A stretch of 64,000 nt of DNA from Ephydatia muelleri (Eukaryota > Porifera > Demospongiae > Spongillida > Spongillidae): NCBI GenBank assembly GCA_013339895.1, contig JABACO010000007.1:3889215-3953214 (forward strand). The letters are read 5' to 3'. The notes beneath the pieces were generated by a model. It worked only from the letters and a program-made list of their open reading frames with translations. It did not search any database and was not told the DNA's origin. Positions 1 to 12,465 of this stretch are shown piece after piece. Each line of letters opens with the position of its first letter. Positions within the stretch are counted from its first letter, which is position 1. Both the position numbers and the translations under genes were made by a program.

Positions 1-600
1 GACAGAGGCTGTAGATCCATTCACAGTAGGCTAGTATGGGGGGAATAACTGGTGGTGTCCACCTCGTAGCCTTATACCAAGGGTTATTAGCCATGCTGAG
101 ACGTGTAAAGCTCAGAGGACACTGGTAGTTCCTTGTTGGGAATCTGCCCCCTTCTGGCCGCTGCTGTGGCCAGAAGATAAAGGATGGGCACCATTTATAG
201 TAGGCATTTGGTCTTTGCCACTGTCAGAGTGGTTGGTCAGGCCTGGCAGGTCAGGCTCACACTTGTTTAGTGAGAAGTTCCCCAATACGGCTGTGTGTGC
301 AATGCAGATAGAATTTGGTATCTGACAGTGATAGTGTGTGCAGGCCTAGAAGTGTAGGCCTGATGCCTGTGTGCAAGCCTTGATGGCTATGTTGATCGCC
401 GAGATTGTCTGTGTTAGCCTGGTGGTATGTCGATTGCCGAGATTGACTGTGTTAGCCTGGATGGTTGGATCTCAGCAGTGGATGTTGGCAAGCCAACCTC
501 GGCTGTTGGAGGGGTGGTACATCCCTGATCTATTTATCCCCTTGTTCCCCAAACCAATTCAGTGTCATTGGAGGGTAAAGGGTGGATGTAAGGGGGGTGT
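1..600. other. No gene recognised
   Basis: I see no reading frame with recognisable protein character in this first stretch. The short open frames lack composition or splice signals suggesting genes. Confidence 0.3.
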
Positions 601-624
601 GGAGGAGTGCTGTAGGCAATGCAT

Positions 625-780
625 GGGAAGACTTTGATGTGGAGTACTTTCCTGGTAACTGGTACCAGTGTTATGATAAACTAGGAGATGGTTGCAGTAT
701 TGACTTTGAATATCCAGTAAGCAAGTGAAGTGGTCACATGCAACCTTCACCAAGCACGACAATGGAATGGTAACTGTCAC
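625..780 (+). pseudogene. Orphan exon-like fragment, sibling of 60.7 kb fragment
   Basis: Read in the frame through about 630-712, the DNA encodes EDFDVEYFPGNWYQCYDK followed by LGDGCSIDF, and then runs into a possible donor (CCA|GTAAGC). The fragment at 60,690-60,900 encodes the related NEDFNTEYFPSWSKCHDK and LGDG, followed in both places by a similar TF(I/T)K-DG-V stretch. Conservation of the peptide at two distant sites argues for a former coding sequence. At the second site it follows a chromodomain exon, so this may be the tail of a chromodomain-bearing gene or transposon. Function unknown. Confidence 0.4.
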
Positions 781-1225
781 GGTAACTGAACTGTCACGGT
801 TTTATATAACTCTTACTTAACTTTTTCACGGGCAACAGAGCAATATTGCGCCGCAGGTGCTGTACTAAAGCCACTCTGTTTATCTAAACAGTAGTCAACA
901 ACATATTGATCAGTTGTTTCTTGGTCATACAGTGTATGTTGTTTGCTAACTACGTTTTCCTGCAACGCGCAACACTTGTTTTTGCACAACATGTGTAGCG
1001 TAATAATTGGCTTTGCCCGCGAAAGCGTTAAAGTGATTCTTCACAGCGACGATCTCGTGCACATACATACGGCTGACCTTACAATCGCAAAGTGTGGAGA
1101 ATGGCAGTCCGGCTCCAATCGCAGCTGTCCTATGCCAGCTAACTTCTTGAGAACTAACTTTTGACACGTGAGAGGGATAAAAATAGATACAGTCTGCTGC
1201 AATATTTATTAATATAGTCACGGAT

Positions 1226-1650
1226 GTTGCGAGATGGACACTGGGTTGTTAATTAGAATACGTATGTATATTACGGTACAATTCTTATCTGGGTCCCATA
1301 AGGAGCTCATTAAAATGTGGTTAATGTTCTAATCCCTATTTTGTGAAGATGTGTTTACCATAAAATACTTTTAGCTGTTCTATATTCAGTTCGGCACTAA
1401 AAAATGTCAATGCGCACTATTGAGGGATGTTCTTTTTTCGTCCACGAAAGTCGCGCATCTCACGTTTTTATTTTGCCACTCCTGAAGTACTCGAACGGCA
1501 ACCAATTTTTCTTGAAAAAATGCCTGTGAATCAGGTGTGAGATGCACCTTTTTGAAAAGATAGAGCCTTGCCCATTGTAAGCTTATGTGCAGACGTATTT
1601 TCTGAAGCGAGAACAAACCCCTCTATCCCAGACTAGCTAGTCATGAATAA
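1226..1650 (+). repeat. 5' non-coding region of the RAG1-like repeat family
   Basis: This stretch lies just upstream of the N-terminal zinc exon of RAG1-like copy A. It resembles, in reverse orientation, 22,900-23,342, which lies just upstream of the N-terminal exon of a minus-strand copy. A shared core such as GAGCTCATTAAAATGTGGTT occurs at about 1,301 and, inverted, near 23,255. A part also matches about 16,640-16,745, upstream of copy B1. Conserved non-coding DNA ahead of three copies means the copies moved or duplicated with their flank. The outer end may lie near 1,226, but I could not fix a terminal inverted repeat. Confidence 0.55.
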
Positions 1651-1689
1651 AGCGGTATCACGTGATCTCCGTGCCTTCGATACAAAGCG

Positions 1690-3801
1690 ATGGAATGTCA
1701 GGTGCAGAGATACTGCAGGGTATGCGGACACCGGTTGTTGAAGAAAACCTCTCGAGGCAATTTAGAGACAACCTATAACTGTGCTGGTTTCTCTGTGGAG
1801 CTTAAAACATGCTTTCAAATTGACACCAGCAACGACACTGCTGACTATCCCGCCAATTTCTGCTAATCATGTAGTCTTGCTATGTCCAAGGCAAAAGAAG
1901 CGAAGATTCCATATCCATACAAGTGTATGGTAAAGCCATACGACTGGTCTCTGCACTGTGCCAGTACATGCAAGGTAAAACATATCACATGACCTCATAA
2001 GTTTAATCACACATACATAAACACATATACAGGAACCCATACACTCATGGATCCAATTAAAGGACATACATAAACAGAAACCAGGGCGACAACCAGGCAT
2101 CACACCTAACACTGCGCCACAGCATTTAGTATGCAGAGCTGTGCCGAGTCTGCATATCAGCCATATGCAGATGAGTATCATTGAAGTGTTCATATGCAGA
2201 CGTCTGCATATGAACACTTCAATGATACTCATCTGCATATGGTTGATATGCAGACTCGGCACAACTCTGCATACTAAATGCTGTGGCGCAGTGTAATGCC
2301 TTGCTTCACCATGTTAACACCATTGCACCTCCAAAGGTTGTGTGTCATAGAAAGGAACCACATCTAGCCTCGACACTGGTACTTTCCGTCATGGACTTAC
2401 TAACTTGCCCAATATGTAAAGGAATGTTGTCACAGCCATTTAAGTTGCACTGCAATGCAGTAGTATGTGCAAAGTGCATTGCTGACTCCATAGCAACATC
2501 GGCAAGTACTCAGTGTCCATGCTGTGAGGTTGCAGTGAACTTGGTGCCAGGTTCTGTGCAGCCTGCTCCTGACCTAACACAACGCCTTCTTTGTGATGTG
2601 ATGGTGTCCTGTGATACATGCAATAGGATGTACGGGCGGGTGACTATGACTCACACGAGTGCCACAGGTTGGGAGTTATTGAAGAACAGTGCGCTTCTAA
2701 GGTGATTCGAAGAATCCTATCTGAAAACATAAAGGATAACATTAAACAAATCAAGACAGGAGGTACTGTAAGTGACAAACAATTTTTTTATACTTGCACT
2801 TCTTTTGCAGCTGACTCTGGTGCGTGTGACAAAGGCCCATTCATCCAAAAGTGAGGAGGTTTGCAGCAAAACTCTTAAGCAATTCAGCAATAATTGTGAG
2901 AGAGAGCAGCCCACTTCTCTCTAGTTTAATAGAAGAAGATGAAAACTACACAGCAAAATAGCCAAGTTAGTTAGTTATATGGTGGCCAACAGTACATATT
3001 ATCTTCATACCAAATGCACGCATGTTCATGTATAGGAACAGACAATTTCTGATGTTCATAAAAAGTTAAATAAGGGGTTCGCAGTGACCATTTGTGAAGG
3101 GTGTCGTAACTGCTCTCCAGTCTCTTAATGTGCAACGTCAACAGTACCATGGAGGAGCATTTGTTGATAACCAAGTAAACAAGATGTTACAGGTATGTGT
3201 AAGAAAAAAATGTGGCCATTTGTGTTTTACATGTACAAAAATATTAACTTCAAAATAGGACACATGCATTGTGCACATCTCTAATAAACACAGCCCAAAA
3301 ATACTCACCACAACTGGTTGAGGAAGCAACTTCTCTTTGTGATAAATACAAGAGAGCCTTTTCACTATTTTCTCAGTGCCACAACCTCTACAACAAGAAC
3401 TGTGTAACTGAAGAAGAAAAGACCACACTTGGTATGTAACTTTAATTCAGACCGACATTGACCTTCTGAATTAATCTGATTGCAGCAGCATCTGTAAAAG
3501 AATTTTTGGGTTATTTAGACACCACATTTCAAGGAATAAAGAGGACGGTGAAAATGCACATCTTAGAAATGCTCGTCAATGAGTGGATGGAAGCATACAA
3601 TGCTGGATTTGCATTAATGGGGAAACAAGGTACTGAAGCCATACATGCCCATTTAATGAGCTGTACAGAACATATGGCTGTATGGCCAATAAAGTGGAGC
3701 GGCTAAAGTGCATCATGAAAGAGCACTACCTGAGTGTGTGTCCAAATCTGAATGCCCTGAGACCAGAAGTAAGAGCCAGAAAGGGAAAACAAAAGGACTA
3801 G
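1690..3801 (+). pseudogene. RAG1-like transposase relic, copy A
   Basis: The start encodes YCRVCGHRLL and then C-rich and D-T-rich sequence ending in NFC-x-SC, the pattern of the N-terminal zinc motif of RAG1 (CxxCG ... IDV ... FCHxC). A RING finger follows at about 2,395-2,570 (LTCPICKGMLSQPFKLHC, then VVCAKC and CPCC). About 2,670-2,760 encodes GVIEEQCASKVIRRILSE, shared with copy D. The C-terminal part at 3,506-3,801 holds AYNAGFALMGKQGTEAIHA, where E matches the neighbourhood of RAG1 E962, then KVERLKCIMKEHYLSVCPN and a stop at 3,799. The region that should hold the first two catalytic aspartates is missing. A one-base frameshift lies after EAIHA, and a palindromic MITE sits between the first two exons. 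I regard it as a dead, internally deleted DNA-transposon copy or a derived gene fragment. Confidence 0.65.
2110..2293. mobile_element. Palindromic foldback MITE, copy 1
   Basis: A nearly perfect 184-bp palindrome centred between 2,201 and 2,202 (AGACGTCT). Its ends read CACTGCGCCACAGC and GCTGTGGCGCAGTG. It is flanked on both sides by TAA (2,107-2,109 and 2,294-2,296), which suggests a 3-bp target duplication. A second copy with the same ends lies at 16,285-16,446. A Harbinger-like origin is possible from the 3-bp duplication, but no transposase is visible. It lies within the RAG1-like relic A. Confidence 0.8.
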
Positions 3802-5070
3802 AACTTGTTTATAAGATTACCTATAGGCTGCTACAGCATGCATGGATTTGATGGTTGATTTGAACACATACATCTCTGCACAAATGAAAAAGTTTACTAC
3901 TGTATTACTTTAATCAACTGCCACAATACAATTGAACTCCAACGTAGTACAGTTTAACTAAGACATCGCAGCAACACATAACTCGTTTTCAAAGTGTGCA
4001 TCTACATACATGTATTGCTAACATCGTCAATCAGACCGCCCCGGCCACCGCCATGCCATAGTATACATAAATCGTTCGTATTCAGCGCCTTGGTACGGCT
4101 CACAGAAAATAAGTCTGCTAACAACAACAACCAAATCAAATACAACCGGCATTCCTGAATACGTTTTTACAAGCTTTTGTCACTCATGTCAGGCAAATTA
4201 ACGAACAAAAGCTTTTTGAAACCAAGCACTCTAAATGGAGCGCTATCAGTCACAGGCCAGTATCATGGCGTATATTTGCATAAAAATATTAAATTTTATG
4301 TCATTTGAGTCCTCGAAGTGTGCATAACACAGATATTCACCTGTACTGCGCTTACCTAGCTTCAACGGATTACAAAAGATAAGTCAAGTTCCAATGCCAT
4401 GCGATAATGAGGGTCTAGTTACGGTAAAAGTGGGGACGAGACCTAATGTCCATTTTTTCAATGCAATGAAACACCCGTGATAGTAACTATATTTATAATT
4501 ATCGATGAAGTTAACCTGCTCCAAGGGTACGGGCACGAGGTATTGTCGAACCCACATGTAGGTCCTTTTCGCGACAACGATCCTATATAATTGTGAATGA
4601 TAATAGCAAATGAAATAAGTTAAATTTTGATTCTTTCTCTAAGCATTGTAACACTCATGCATAGTTCTGGGTAGGTCGTACATGCAGATACAGAGGAGGA
4701 AAAGGCCCTACAACTGCTCTTGAGTTATATAGTGCATGCATGGGACGTATCATATACAGATAAACATGACCAATGCATATACAATCTCCGTTGGACCTCG
4801 GGACACACTATAAGCATTTGAATTCTAACAGTACAGACAAGAAAGCAAGTGCGTGCAATGCCACCTCACCGATCCAACCTTCACTGGCCGTGATGTTAAT
4901 TTGCAACCGTTTAGCGTGAGAGTCATGAATTTCAGCAGACGACATGGGCCTGATTGGTTCGATTAATTTATTGCTGAGTGTCGTTTAATTATTGAATCAT
5001 TCTGGTACCTGTTTATATTATGATATTATGTCCGTATAGTACGTTTTAAAAGTACAACATACTACACATA
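3802..5070. other. Intergenic; 3' flank of RAG1-like copy A
   Basis: No gene is seen. About 4,075-4,220 weakly resembles 18,835-18,990, the 3' flank of RAG1-like copy B1 (shared CCTTGGTACG and TTACAGAAAATA-type blocks), so the first part is probably still repeat. Near 4,560 there is one end (TAGGTCCTTTTCGCG...ACGATCC) resembling the TIR MITE family of 12,255-12,465; its partner end is not clear. Confidence 0.35.
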
Positions 5071-8000
5071 TGTAATGCGGACCATATTGTTATGCCTAAG
5101 TGTATTCATTATGTCTATCGCACTGTAACTATTAGCCTCACTTAGAATTATTTATACTCTTAGGTAATGTATGTACAACATGATAAGTTTTGTCGACTCT
5201 GTTGGGACTAGGCGTTACATTGGCGAAGTCGGCAGGATCGGCAATGGCGGAGAAAGAGGCCTTGAGCGGACACGTGAGTGGAAAAACTAACGGCAGACCT
5301 TTGGTTCTGCCAGAACTTTACACAGGTTTAGGAGACTTTTTGCAATGGATCGACCACTTCGAGAATGTGGCGGCAGTGAATAACTGGAACGACGAAGCGA
5401 AGCTGTTGTGGCTGAAAGCGCAGCTTGCTGGTCGAGCGCACACGGCATTTAAGCGGTTTGCAGTCACTACTTACTCAGATGCGGTGGAGGCTCTCAGGAA
5501 ACGTTTCTAACCGGAGAGTAAACGGGAGCTACACAATGTGGAGTTCCAAACCCGCCGCAAAGACAAGAAAGAAGGCTGGGCAGACTTTGCTGAGGATCTA
5601 AGAACTCTGGCAGGTAAAGCCTATCCTGATCTTCCAGTGGAAGCTCGTGATAGGTTGTCTTTAAACCGCTATTTGGACCAAATCGAAGACACACAGCTGA
5701 ATTTTGGTGTGAAGCAGAGTCGTCCAACAAACCTGGATGAGGCGGTTACCACTACACTGCAGTTAGAATCGTATCGGTATCCTACATCCATGAAGGTCTC
5801 CCAAGTAACTTCTGATGAACGCCACAGCACACAACCTGAGGTGATGGTGGGTGGTGTTGGTGGAGGTAGTGAACCACTGCCGGTCAGCAGTATGTTACAG
5901 GCTATCCTTACACGCCTTGAGAAGTTGGAGAAAACAAACAGTGCTCCAGATCATCGTCAGCAAGGTGGTGGTGACACTCGGGCTAACAAGCCGCAAGTGA
6001 AGAGAGGCAACAGGGGTGATCATGATCAACCTGTCATCTGTTACAGGTGTGGGAAGCATGGACATTATGCTCGTGGTTGTGCAGAGAGCAGAACAGGAAA
6101 CCAGGCTGCGGGAAAAGGCTAGCCCTCATTGCTACGAGCCAAGCAATGGAGGGCCAATTACAAACTGTGGCTCATGAACAAATTTTGGAACAACCCCCCT
6201 TTTTCCTTTACTCTGTAACCCCTACACCAGCATACCATGTTGACGGCTATGTGAACAATGTACCAGCATCAATGGTGATAGACACAGGTGCAGCAGTTAC
6301 TCTTCTACGGAAAGAGTTTTGGCTGAAGACAAACACTACCTTGAATTCCTGGAGGGGCCCAGATTTGGTGGGAGCCAAAGGAACTCCCATCACTGTGTGT
6401 GGCACAGCAGCTGTGGTGTTCAAAATTGGCAGCTGCAGTTTTTCTATGGAAGCAGTTCTCTCAGATGTCCTGACTGCAGATGCAATACTGGGATTGGACT
6501 TTCTGGAGGAACACAAGTGCACTATTGCTGCTGGTCGCAAGTTATTCACACTACGAGATGGGGAAGTGTCAGTGCCGCTGGACAGTTCCAACAAGAAACA
6601 TGACCAGATTACTACTGAAGTGATACATTTGTCACAGACTGTGAGTATTCCAGCATTGAGTGAAGTGGAAGTCATGGCACACTGCAAGACAAGTGTATCA
6701 GGAGGGAGCTGGCTGGTGGAGAATTCTTTAGGCAATAAAGGCTCCATTGTCGTTGCAAGAGCTCTGATTACCCCACAGGATGGATGCATTCCGGTTAGGT
6801 TGGTCAATCTGAGTTCAAGGCCTTCAATATTCTACAAAGGATCCACGATAGGTAGATTAGAAGTGATTGATGAAGTTGTGGTACGTACTGTAAACCAACA
6901 GAATGCAGTAAGGGGTCACAATGTGGCTGACAATAAGAAAAGTGCTCTCTGGGATGCAGTGTCAGGGAACGTGGAGTTGAACAGGATGGAACAGGAGCAG
7001 CTCTACCACCTTCTAATGGCATACCACGACATTTTTTCCATCAGCCAGGAGGAGCTTGGACATACTGGTCGAGTACAGCATGAAATTCACACTGGGAATT
7101 CATCACCAATTCGGCAACATGCACGTAGGATCCCATCAGGGCAGAGAGAAGAAGCTAGGAAACTGGTTCAGGAGATGCTGAAGAGGGATATATATAATTC
7201 AGCCATCTAGCAGTCCCTGGTCCTCTCCTATTGTACTAGTGCGTAAGAAGGATGGTTCATTGAGGTTTTGTGTGGATTACAGAAAAGTGAATGCAGTGAC
7301 AAAGAAAGATGCTTATCCCCTCCCAAGAGTAGATGAAACTCTGGATACTCTTTTGGGTTCTCAATGGTTCTCTACTCATGATCTTCTGAGTGGGTATTGG
7401 CAAGTTGAGATGTCACCGACAGACAGAGAAAAGACTGCTTTTTCTACCCCAGAGGGATTATACGAGTTTAAAGTTATGCCATTTGGTCTTTGCAATGCTC
7501 CTTCTACTTTTCAACGATTAATGGACTCTGTCTTGATGGGTCTACACTGGAGTAGCTGTTTGGTTTACATTGATGATGTAATTGTACCAGGAAGAAAATT
7601 CAAGGACCACTTGCAGAATTTGAAATTAGTGTTTGACAGGTTCAGAGAAGCGGGGCTAAAACTCCATCTGAAGAAGTGCAAGTTTGGAAAAAAAGAAGTG
7701 ACCTTCTTGGGTCATGTAATATCAGCAGGTGGGATAGCGGTTGACCCTACAAAGACTGACAAGATTGCTACATGGCCAGAACCTCAGTGCCAGCGTGATG
7801 TTCAACAGTTTTGGGGGTTAGCCAACTATTATCGCCATTTCATCAAGGATTTTGCTACCATCGCAAAACCCCTCCATCATCTTACGGAAAAAACAGCTCT
7901 ATTCAGGTGGACTGTGGAGTGCCAAGATGCCTTCCATTCATTGAAGCAGAAGTTAATTTCACCCCCTGTCCTAGCTTTTCCAGACCATTCAAAACCATTT

Positions 8001-10232
8001 ATTTTGGACTCTGATGCTAGTGATGGAGGCATTGGTGGTGTTTTATCGCAAAAACAAGACGATGAGCTGGAAAGAGTGATTGCCTATGGAAGCAAAGTAT
8101 TGTCTAAAACGGAGAGGAACTACTGTGTCACGAGACGTGAACTTTTGGCAGCTGTTTACTTCATAGAGCAGTTTCGTCCCTATTTATTGGGAAGGCACTT
8201 CACTTTACGCTCTGACCATGGCTCACTAACTTGGTTAAGGAACTTCAAAGAACCTGAGGGTCAGTTGGCACGTTGGATAGAAAAACTCGAAGAATACAGT
8301 TTTTCAATTGTGCATCAACCAGGACGGAGCCATACAAATGCAGATGCCCTCTCCAGATTACCATGTACCCAGTGTGGCAGGACTACCCATGCCTCTGTTG
8401 ACCCCGCTGCTACTGTGGGAACAGTGGAATTGGAAGACCGATCATTATTGGGATTGTCTTCTCAAGATATCCGGAAGCTGCAACTTGAAGATTGGATGAT
8501 TGGACCTGTTCTCCGTTACGTGGAACGAGATGAGGAACCTGACCACAACACCACAAGCAGTCAGCCCCCTGGGATACGACGCCTTCTCCAGCAGTGGAAG
8601 CAGCTTGAATTGCAAAATGGTATACTATGGAGACAGTTCCTCACAGGCGATAATACTATCAGACACCAGCTCATAGTGCTGCAAGCATTACGTGATCAAG
8701 TTTTGGATCATCTTCATGGAGGTATTGGAGGTGGTCATCTTGGTGAAGAGAAAACTCGGGCCAAACTCCAGGAACGGTTCTATTGGCCTGGTCAGTTTTT
8801 GGATGTGAGAAATTGGTGTCAATCTTGTTCCGCTTGTACAACCAGGAAAACACCTACCCCTAAAAGATGCGCTCCTTTGGGAACCATCGCTGCAGGCTAC
8901 CCAATGCAGATAGTAGCAGTGGACATTCTGGGCCCACTTCCAAGGACAGAAAAGGGAAACTCTTATGTGCTTGCAGCTACCAATTACTACACTAGATGGG
9001 TGGAAGCGTACGCCATCCCAGACCAGGGAGCTAGCACTGTTGCTCAGAAATTGGTAGATGAGCTGTTCTGTAGGTTCTCACCACCAGAGCAACTCCACTC
9101 TGATCAGGGGCGCCAATTCGAATCTGATCTGGTGGCTGAGGTGTGTAAGCTACTGAAAATTTGCAAAACTAGAACAACTCCTTATCACCCTCAGGGTGAC
9201 AGACTCGTGGAAAGGTTCAACCGCACACTGCTTGACATGCTGGCCACTACCCTAAAGGAGCAACCTACGGATTGGGAGGATCATCTGCGGAAAGTTTGCC
9301 TTGCATATAATTCCAGCATCCAGTCCACCACTGGATACACACCGTTCTTCTTGATGTTTGGGCGTAATGTTCGTCTTCCAGTGGATTTAATGTATGGGAC
9401 TGGCAAACCAGATGTGGTGACTTATGGCGAGTATGCAACCAGGTTGAAGAAAAGTATAGAAGCAGCTTACCTCAGAGTCAGAGAGAATGTGTCTAAGAAG
9501 CACGAATGTCAGAAACAGTTTTATGATCGGAAGTGCCATGGGGATCCTTTTGAGGAGGGAGATTTGGTGTGGCTTCATTCTCCAGTAGTTCCAAGAGGAA
9601 AATCCAGGAAATTTCACCACCCATGGACAGGGCCTTGGAGAATCACAGAACGGTTATCAGACGTTACATATCGTATACGAGATTGCAATCGAAGGCACCG
9701 GCAAGTGGTGGTGCATTTTGACAGACTTAAACCCTGCACGCCTGGCACTGATGTGAAAACGGGCCCTGAGCAACCTCGTCCTCCAGCCACTGCTGCCAAT
9801 GTTGAACATTATCAGTTAGAAGTGGTGGATGAATCTGATTACGAGGAAGATCAGGCTCTGCCCCTTCCACTACTTGCTCCTGATGAACAAGGAAAGGATG
9901 CGCATCCCTTACCCCAGCATGCTGCTGCTGGATTGCATGATTATATTGATCAAGAAGTTGCCACAGTTCCAGCAAGAAGATACCCTCTACGGGACCGGAG
10001 ACCTCCTGTTCAATATGGCGACGTCTTTACACAACATTAGAGTCCGAGACAGACTCACTCTTGAGAGGGGAGCAATGTAATGTGGACCATATTGTTATGC
10101 CTAAGTGTATTCATTATGTCTATCGCACTGTAACTATTAGCCTCACTTAGAATTATTTATACTCTTAGGTAATGTATGTACAACATGATAAGTTTTGTCG
10201 TCACAAGGACTCTGTTGGGACTAGGCGTTACA
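5071..10232 (+). mobile_element. Ty3/Gypsy LTR retroelement with both LTRs
   Basis: A fossil retroelement of about 5.2 kb. The 5' LTR is 5,071-5,219 and the 3' LTR 10,076-10,232; both begin TGTAATG and end GTTACA and are nearly identical, so the insertion is fairly young. A CATA target duplication can be read at both sides. Parts in order: gag with a CCHC knuckle (CYRCGKHGHYARGC, about 6,040), protease with DTGA (about 6,280), reverse transcriptase with YIDD (about 7,570), RNase H, then integrase with a zinc-binding N-terminus and DDE core (about 8,700-9,400). A purine tract precedes the 3' LTR. Order RT-RNaseH-IN identifies Ty3/Gypsy. No envelope gene is seen. It looks almost whole, with a small number of breaks (about two or three) in the coding part. 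Confidence 0.93.
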
Positions 10233-10294
10233 CATACTTTTTAGAATACAATTCGGGACTTAGCCCCAATTAGACATGTACGTGTACGCGTCGG

Positions 10295-10391
10295 CTCTCT
10301 CTCTCTCTGTCTCACTCTCACTCTCTCTCTCTCTCTCTCCTTCCCTCTCTCTCTCCTTCCCTCTCTCTCTCTCCTTCCCTCTCTCTCTCCT

Positions 10392-10471
<80 letters not shown>
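10295..10471. repeat. (CT)n microsatellite
   Basis: A CT-rich tract with several TTCCCTCTCT variants followed by an uninterrupted (CT)n run. Long SL/SR peptides in the frames across it are repeat artefacts. Confidence 0.95.
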
Positions 10472-11171
10472 ATGAGACAACAAATTTGCAACGCTTCCAC
10501 TTACGAGCTTGTTTTATCAATACCTCGAGCTGTTTCTTGTGTTGTTGTCGACCACTTAATACAGACATTTTTGACTTGTGCCTACTAGGCTACACAACCC
10601 TTCCAGAGCGATTCAGGCACTTTTTAAAATCTTCCCTATGACAGAGTCACCGACTGCATAGGTCTTTACCATTTTCGCTATAGCTCTATATAGCACGCGA
10701 ATCGGACCGGATGTGGGAGACTTTGTGGCGCGAGGTGAAAGATAAGACCATCCCGATTAGCATACACATATCTATGCAAGGCTGAAACAGTTTTAATAAC
10801 AAAGGCTTGATAATATTGTTACTAGTGGCTGCTATATTAGCAATCCCGCACATCAGTGCGCCTTTTAAATACACGCTCAAACAGCAAAAGAAAAAAAAAA
10901 AAGAAACACAACCAAAATAATTATCCTCTTCCATTAATTTAGTTGAGTGCTAATGAAAGTCGAGAACACGGTCGTCGAAATCATGCTTTCATACAGTGAA
11001 CCTACATGTATAAATTGATCACGATTTCAGACTATATAGCCTAATTACTTTAGCATCTATGCCTTCAGCTAACGTTAACACCGCTGTTTCTACGTCCGGG
11101 CTCTACTCCTCTCCCGCCATTGCTGAATCTTGTCTCATGTGATGTATCCGTATGACATTACACCCTAAAAG
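10472..11171. other. Intergenic, upstream of 7TM receptor 1
   Basis: No gene is seen. The region should contain the promoter of the receptor that starts at 11,172, but I cannot point to a clear TATA box. Confidence 0.3.
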
Positions 11172-12062
11172 ATGGTCAATTCCAATGAACTAGTTGTCGC
11201 TGCGTTCAATGGTGCCTCCGTACTCGTGTGTCTACTGGCAGCCATCTTGGTGCTGCGTCTAAAGCTTTGCAAAATGCTCGTCTACAGAATGTCGCTCTAT
11301 CAGGTACTGTCTGCGCTGGCGATGGCATCAGTTAGCACCCTGCAAGTAGTGTTCATCAATCTTATATATGACGAATCGCCCAACATCTATAGTCGCTTAT
11401 GCACCATCATGGGAGTGCTGCAGGTGTACTCAGAATGGACAAAACTACTTTTCACGATGTGGGTGACCTTTCATCTCTTCTGTTTCGCAGTACTTCACAA
11501 GAATCTGAAGAAGCTTGAAGTGTTGTACGTTGTGACCTCGCTACTCGTACCAGCGTTGATAGCTATTGTACCTCTGGTAACCCATGATTATGGGCTGAGC
11601 CCTTTAGGTGAATATTGCTACATTTATGCCAACACAAGTGTTGCATTCATTGAGAGGCTTGCCCTCTGGGATGGTCCCGCAATGCTTATGCTGATAGCTG
11701 CATCGATAGCCATGGTTGTCATGGTGATAAAACTGGCCAGTCAAGTGTGTCGAAGATCTGAGTACGAACCAATCACAGATGGCGACCAGTTTTGGAAGGC
11801 TCTCAAACAGCTCCTTCCATTGGCTGCTTTCCCAATGTTGTTCTTGATCTTTGAAATACCGGTGTTCCTGTATCATGTTTATGCAACCCAAAACTCAACT
11901 CCGAATGAATGGATGTTTATCTCTAATACGGTATGTTTTTCATTCTGGAGTACGGCTTCAGGTGCAACAGTTGTAATCCACATCTCTGTGGCTCAAAAAT
12001 GTGGTGGGAAACGCAAGCGTAAAAGACTAGTACACATACCCATTTCGGACACACATCCATAG
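11172..12062 (+). CDS. Seven-transmembrane receptor 1 (putative GPCR)
   Basis: A single-exon 296-residue protein with seven hydrophobic segments: about residues 9-31, 38-63, 85-110, 117-140, 164-190, 213-235 and 247-270. The N-terminus is short and extracellular. A cysteine near segment 3 (RLCTIMG) and one in the second outer loop (EYCYIY) could form the usual GPCR disulphide. The inner tail is basic (KCGGKRKRKRL). It is closely related to the receptors at 14,211-15,170 (minus) and 49,541-50,370 (pseudogene); the block HKNLKKLEVLYVVTSLLVPA is nearly invariant. The class is uncertain: the layout recalls cAMP-receptor/GPR157-like families rather than rhodopsin, with no DRY or NPxxY motif. Ligand unknown. 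The ATG at 11,172 gives a topologically complete protein and matches the start of the sibling. Confidence 0.85.
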   Translation: MVNSNELVVAAFNGASVLVCLLAAILVLRLKLCKMLVYRMSLYQVLSALAMASVSTLQVVFINLIYDESPNIYSRLCTIMGVLQVYSEWTKLLFTMWVTFHLFCFAVLHKNLKKLEVLYVVTSLLVPALIAIVPLVTHDYGLSPLGEYCYIYANTSVAFIERLALWDGPAMLMLIAASIAMVVMVIKLASQVCRRSEYEPITDGDQFWKALKQLLPLAAFPMLFLIFEIPVFLYHVYATQNSTPNEWMFISNTVCFSFWSTASGATVVIHISVAQKCGGKRKRKRLVHIPISDTHP

Positions 12063-12254
12063 TTTACACAACATATGTTTACACAACATATGTATTGCAA
12101 AGGATCGCAAACAAATAAACAATTTATTGCGCAACAACTCACTTCAGCCAACTGAAGTGTGATAGTATAGGGTACTCAGAGGTCAGTGTTGTATGATCTT
12201 TTTTTATATGTTTGATATCTTTGGCGTAAAGATTACATTATTGAATGTTACCAT
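12063..12254. other. 3' region of 7TM receptor 1
   Basis: AATAAA occurs at about 12,114, some 50 bp after the stop of receptor 1, and is a plausible polyadenylation signal. Nothing else is recognised here. Confidence 0.35.
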
Positions 12255-12465
12255 TGGTATTGTTTTCGCCGAGAAGGACCTAATGCTTGCATTGAAGTGT
12301 ATGGTTAATTAAAAATTCAGAGGATTACAACTCCATGACAGATACTCCGATTCTCAGTGCAATGTGTAGAGGACATTTCAGACTCAAAGAATTTGAAATC
12401 TTGGGGGGGGGGAGGGGGGGGAACAAATTAAATTCATTAGGTCCCTTTTCGCGGAAACGATCCCA
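12255..12465. mobile_element. TIR MITE family 2, copy 1
   Basis: A short non-coding element with inverted ends related to TGGGATCGTTTCCGCGAAAA / TTTTCGCGGAAACGATCCCA followed by GGACCTA. The same ends and a related interior (ACTCCATGACAGATACTC...) recur at 15,847-16,076, 30,686-30,928 and 45,860-46,106. A poly-G tract has expanded inside this copy. No coding capacity, so it depends on a transposase located elsewhere. Confidence 0.8.

Noticed and set aside
2110-2293. RSS-like or Transib-like ends (CACTG...) of the palindromic MITE as the ends of the RAG1-like element
   Set aside because: The flanking duplication is 3 bp, not 5 bp, and a second copy lies away from any RAG1-like coding sequence; it is a separate insertion.
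10260-10641. Ser/Leu or Arg/Glu-rich open frames
   Set aside because: Translation of a CT microsatellite.
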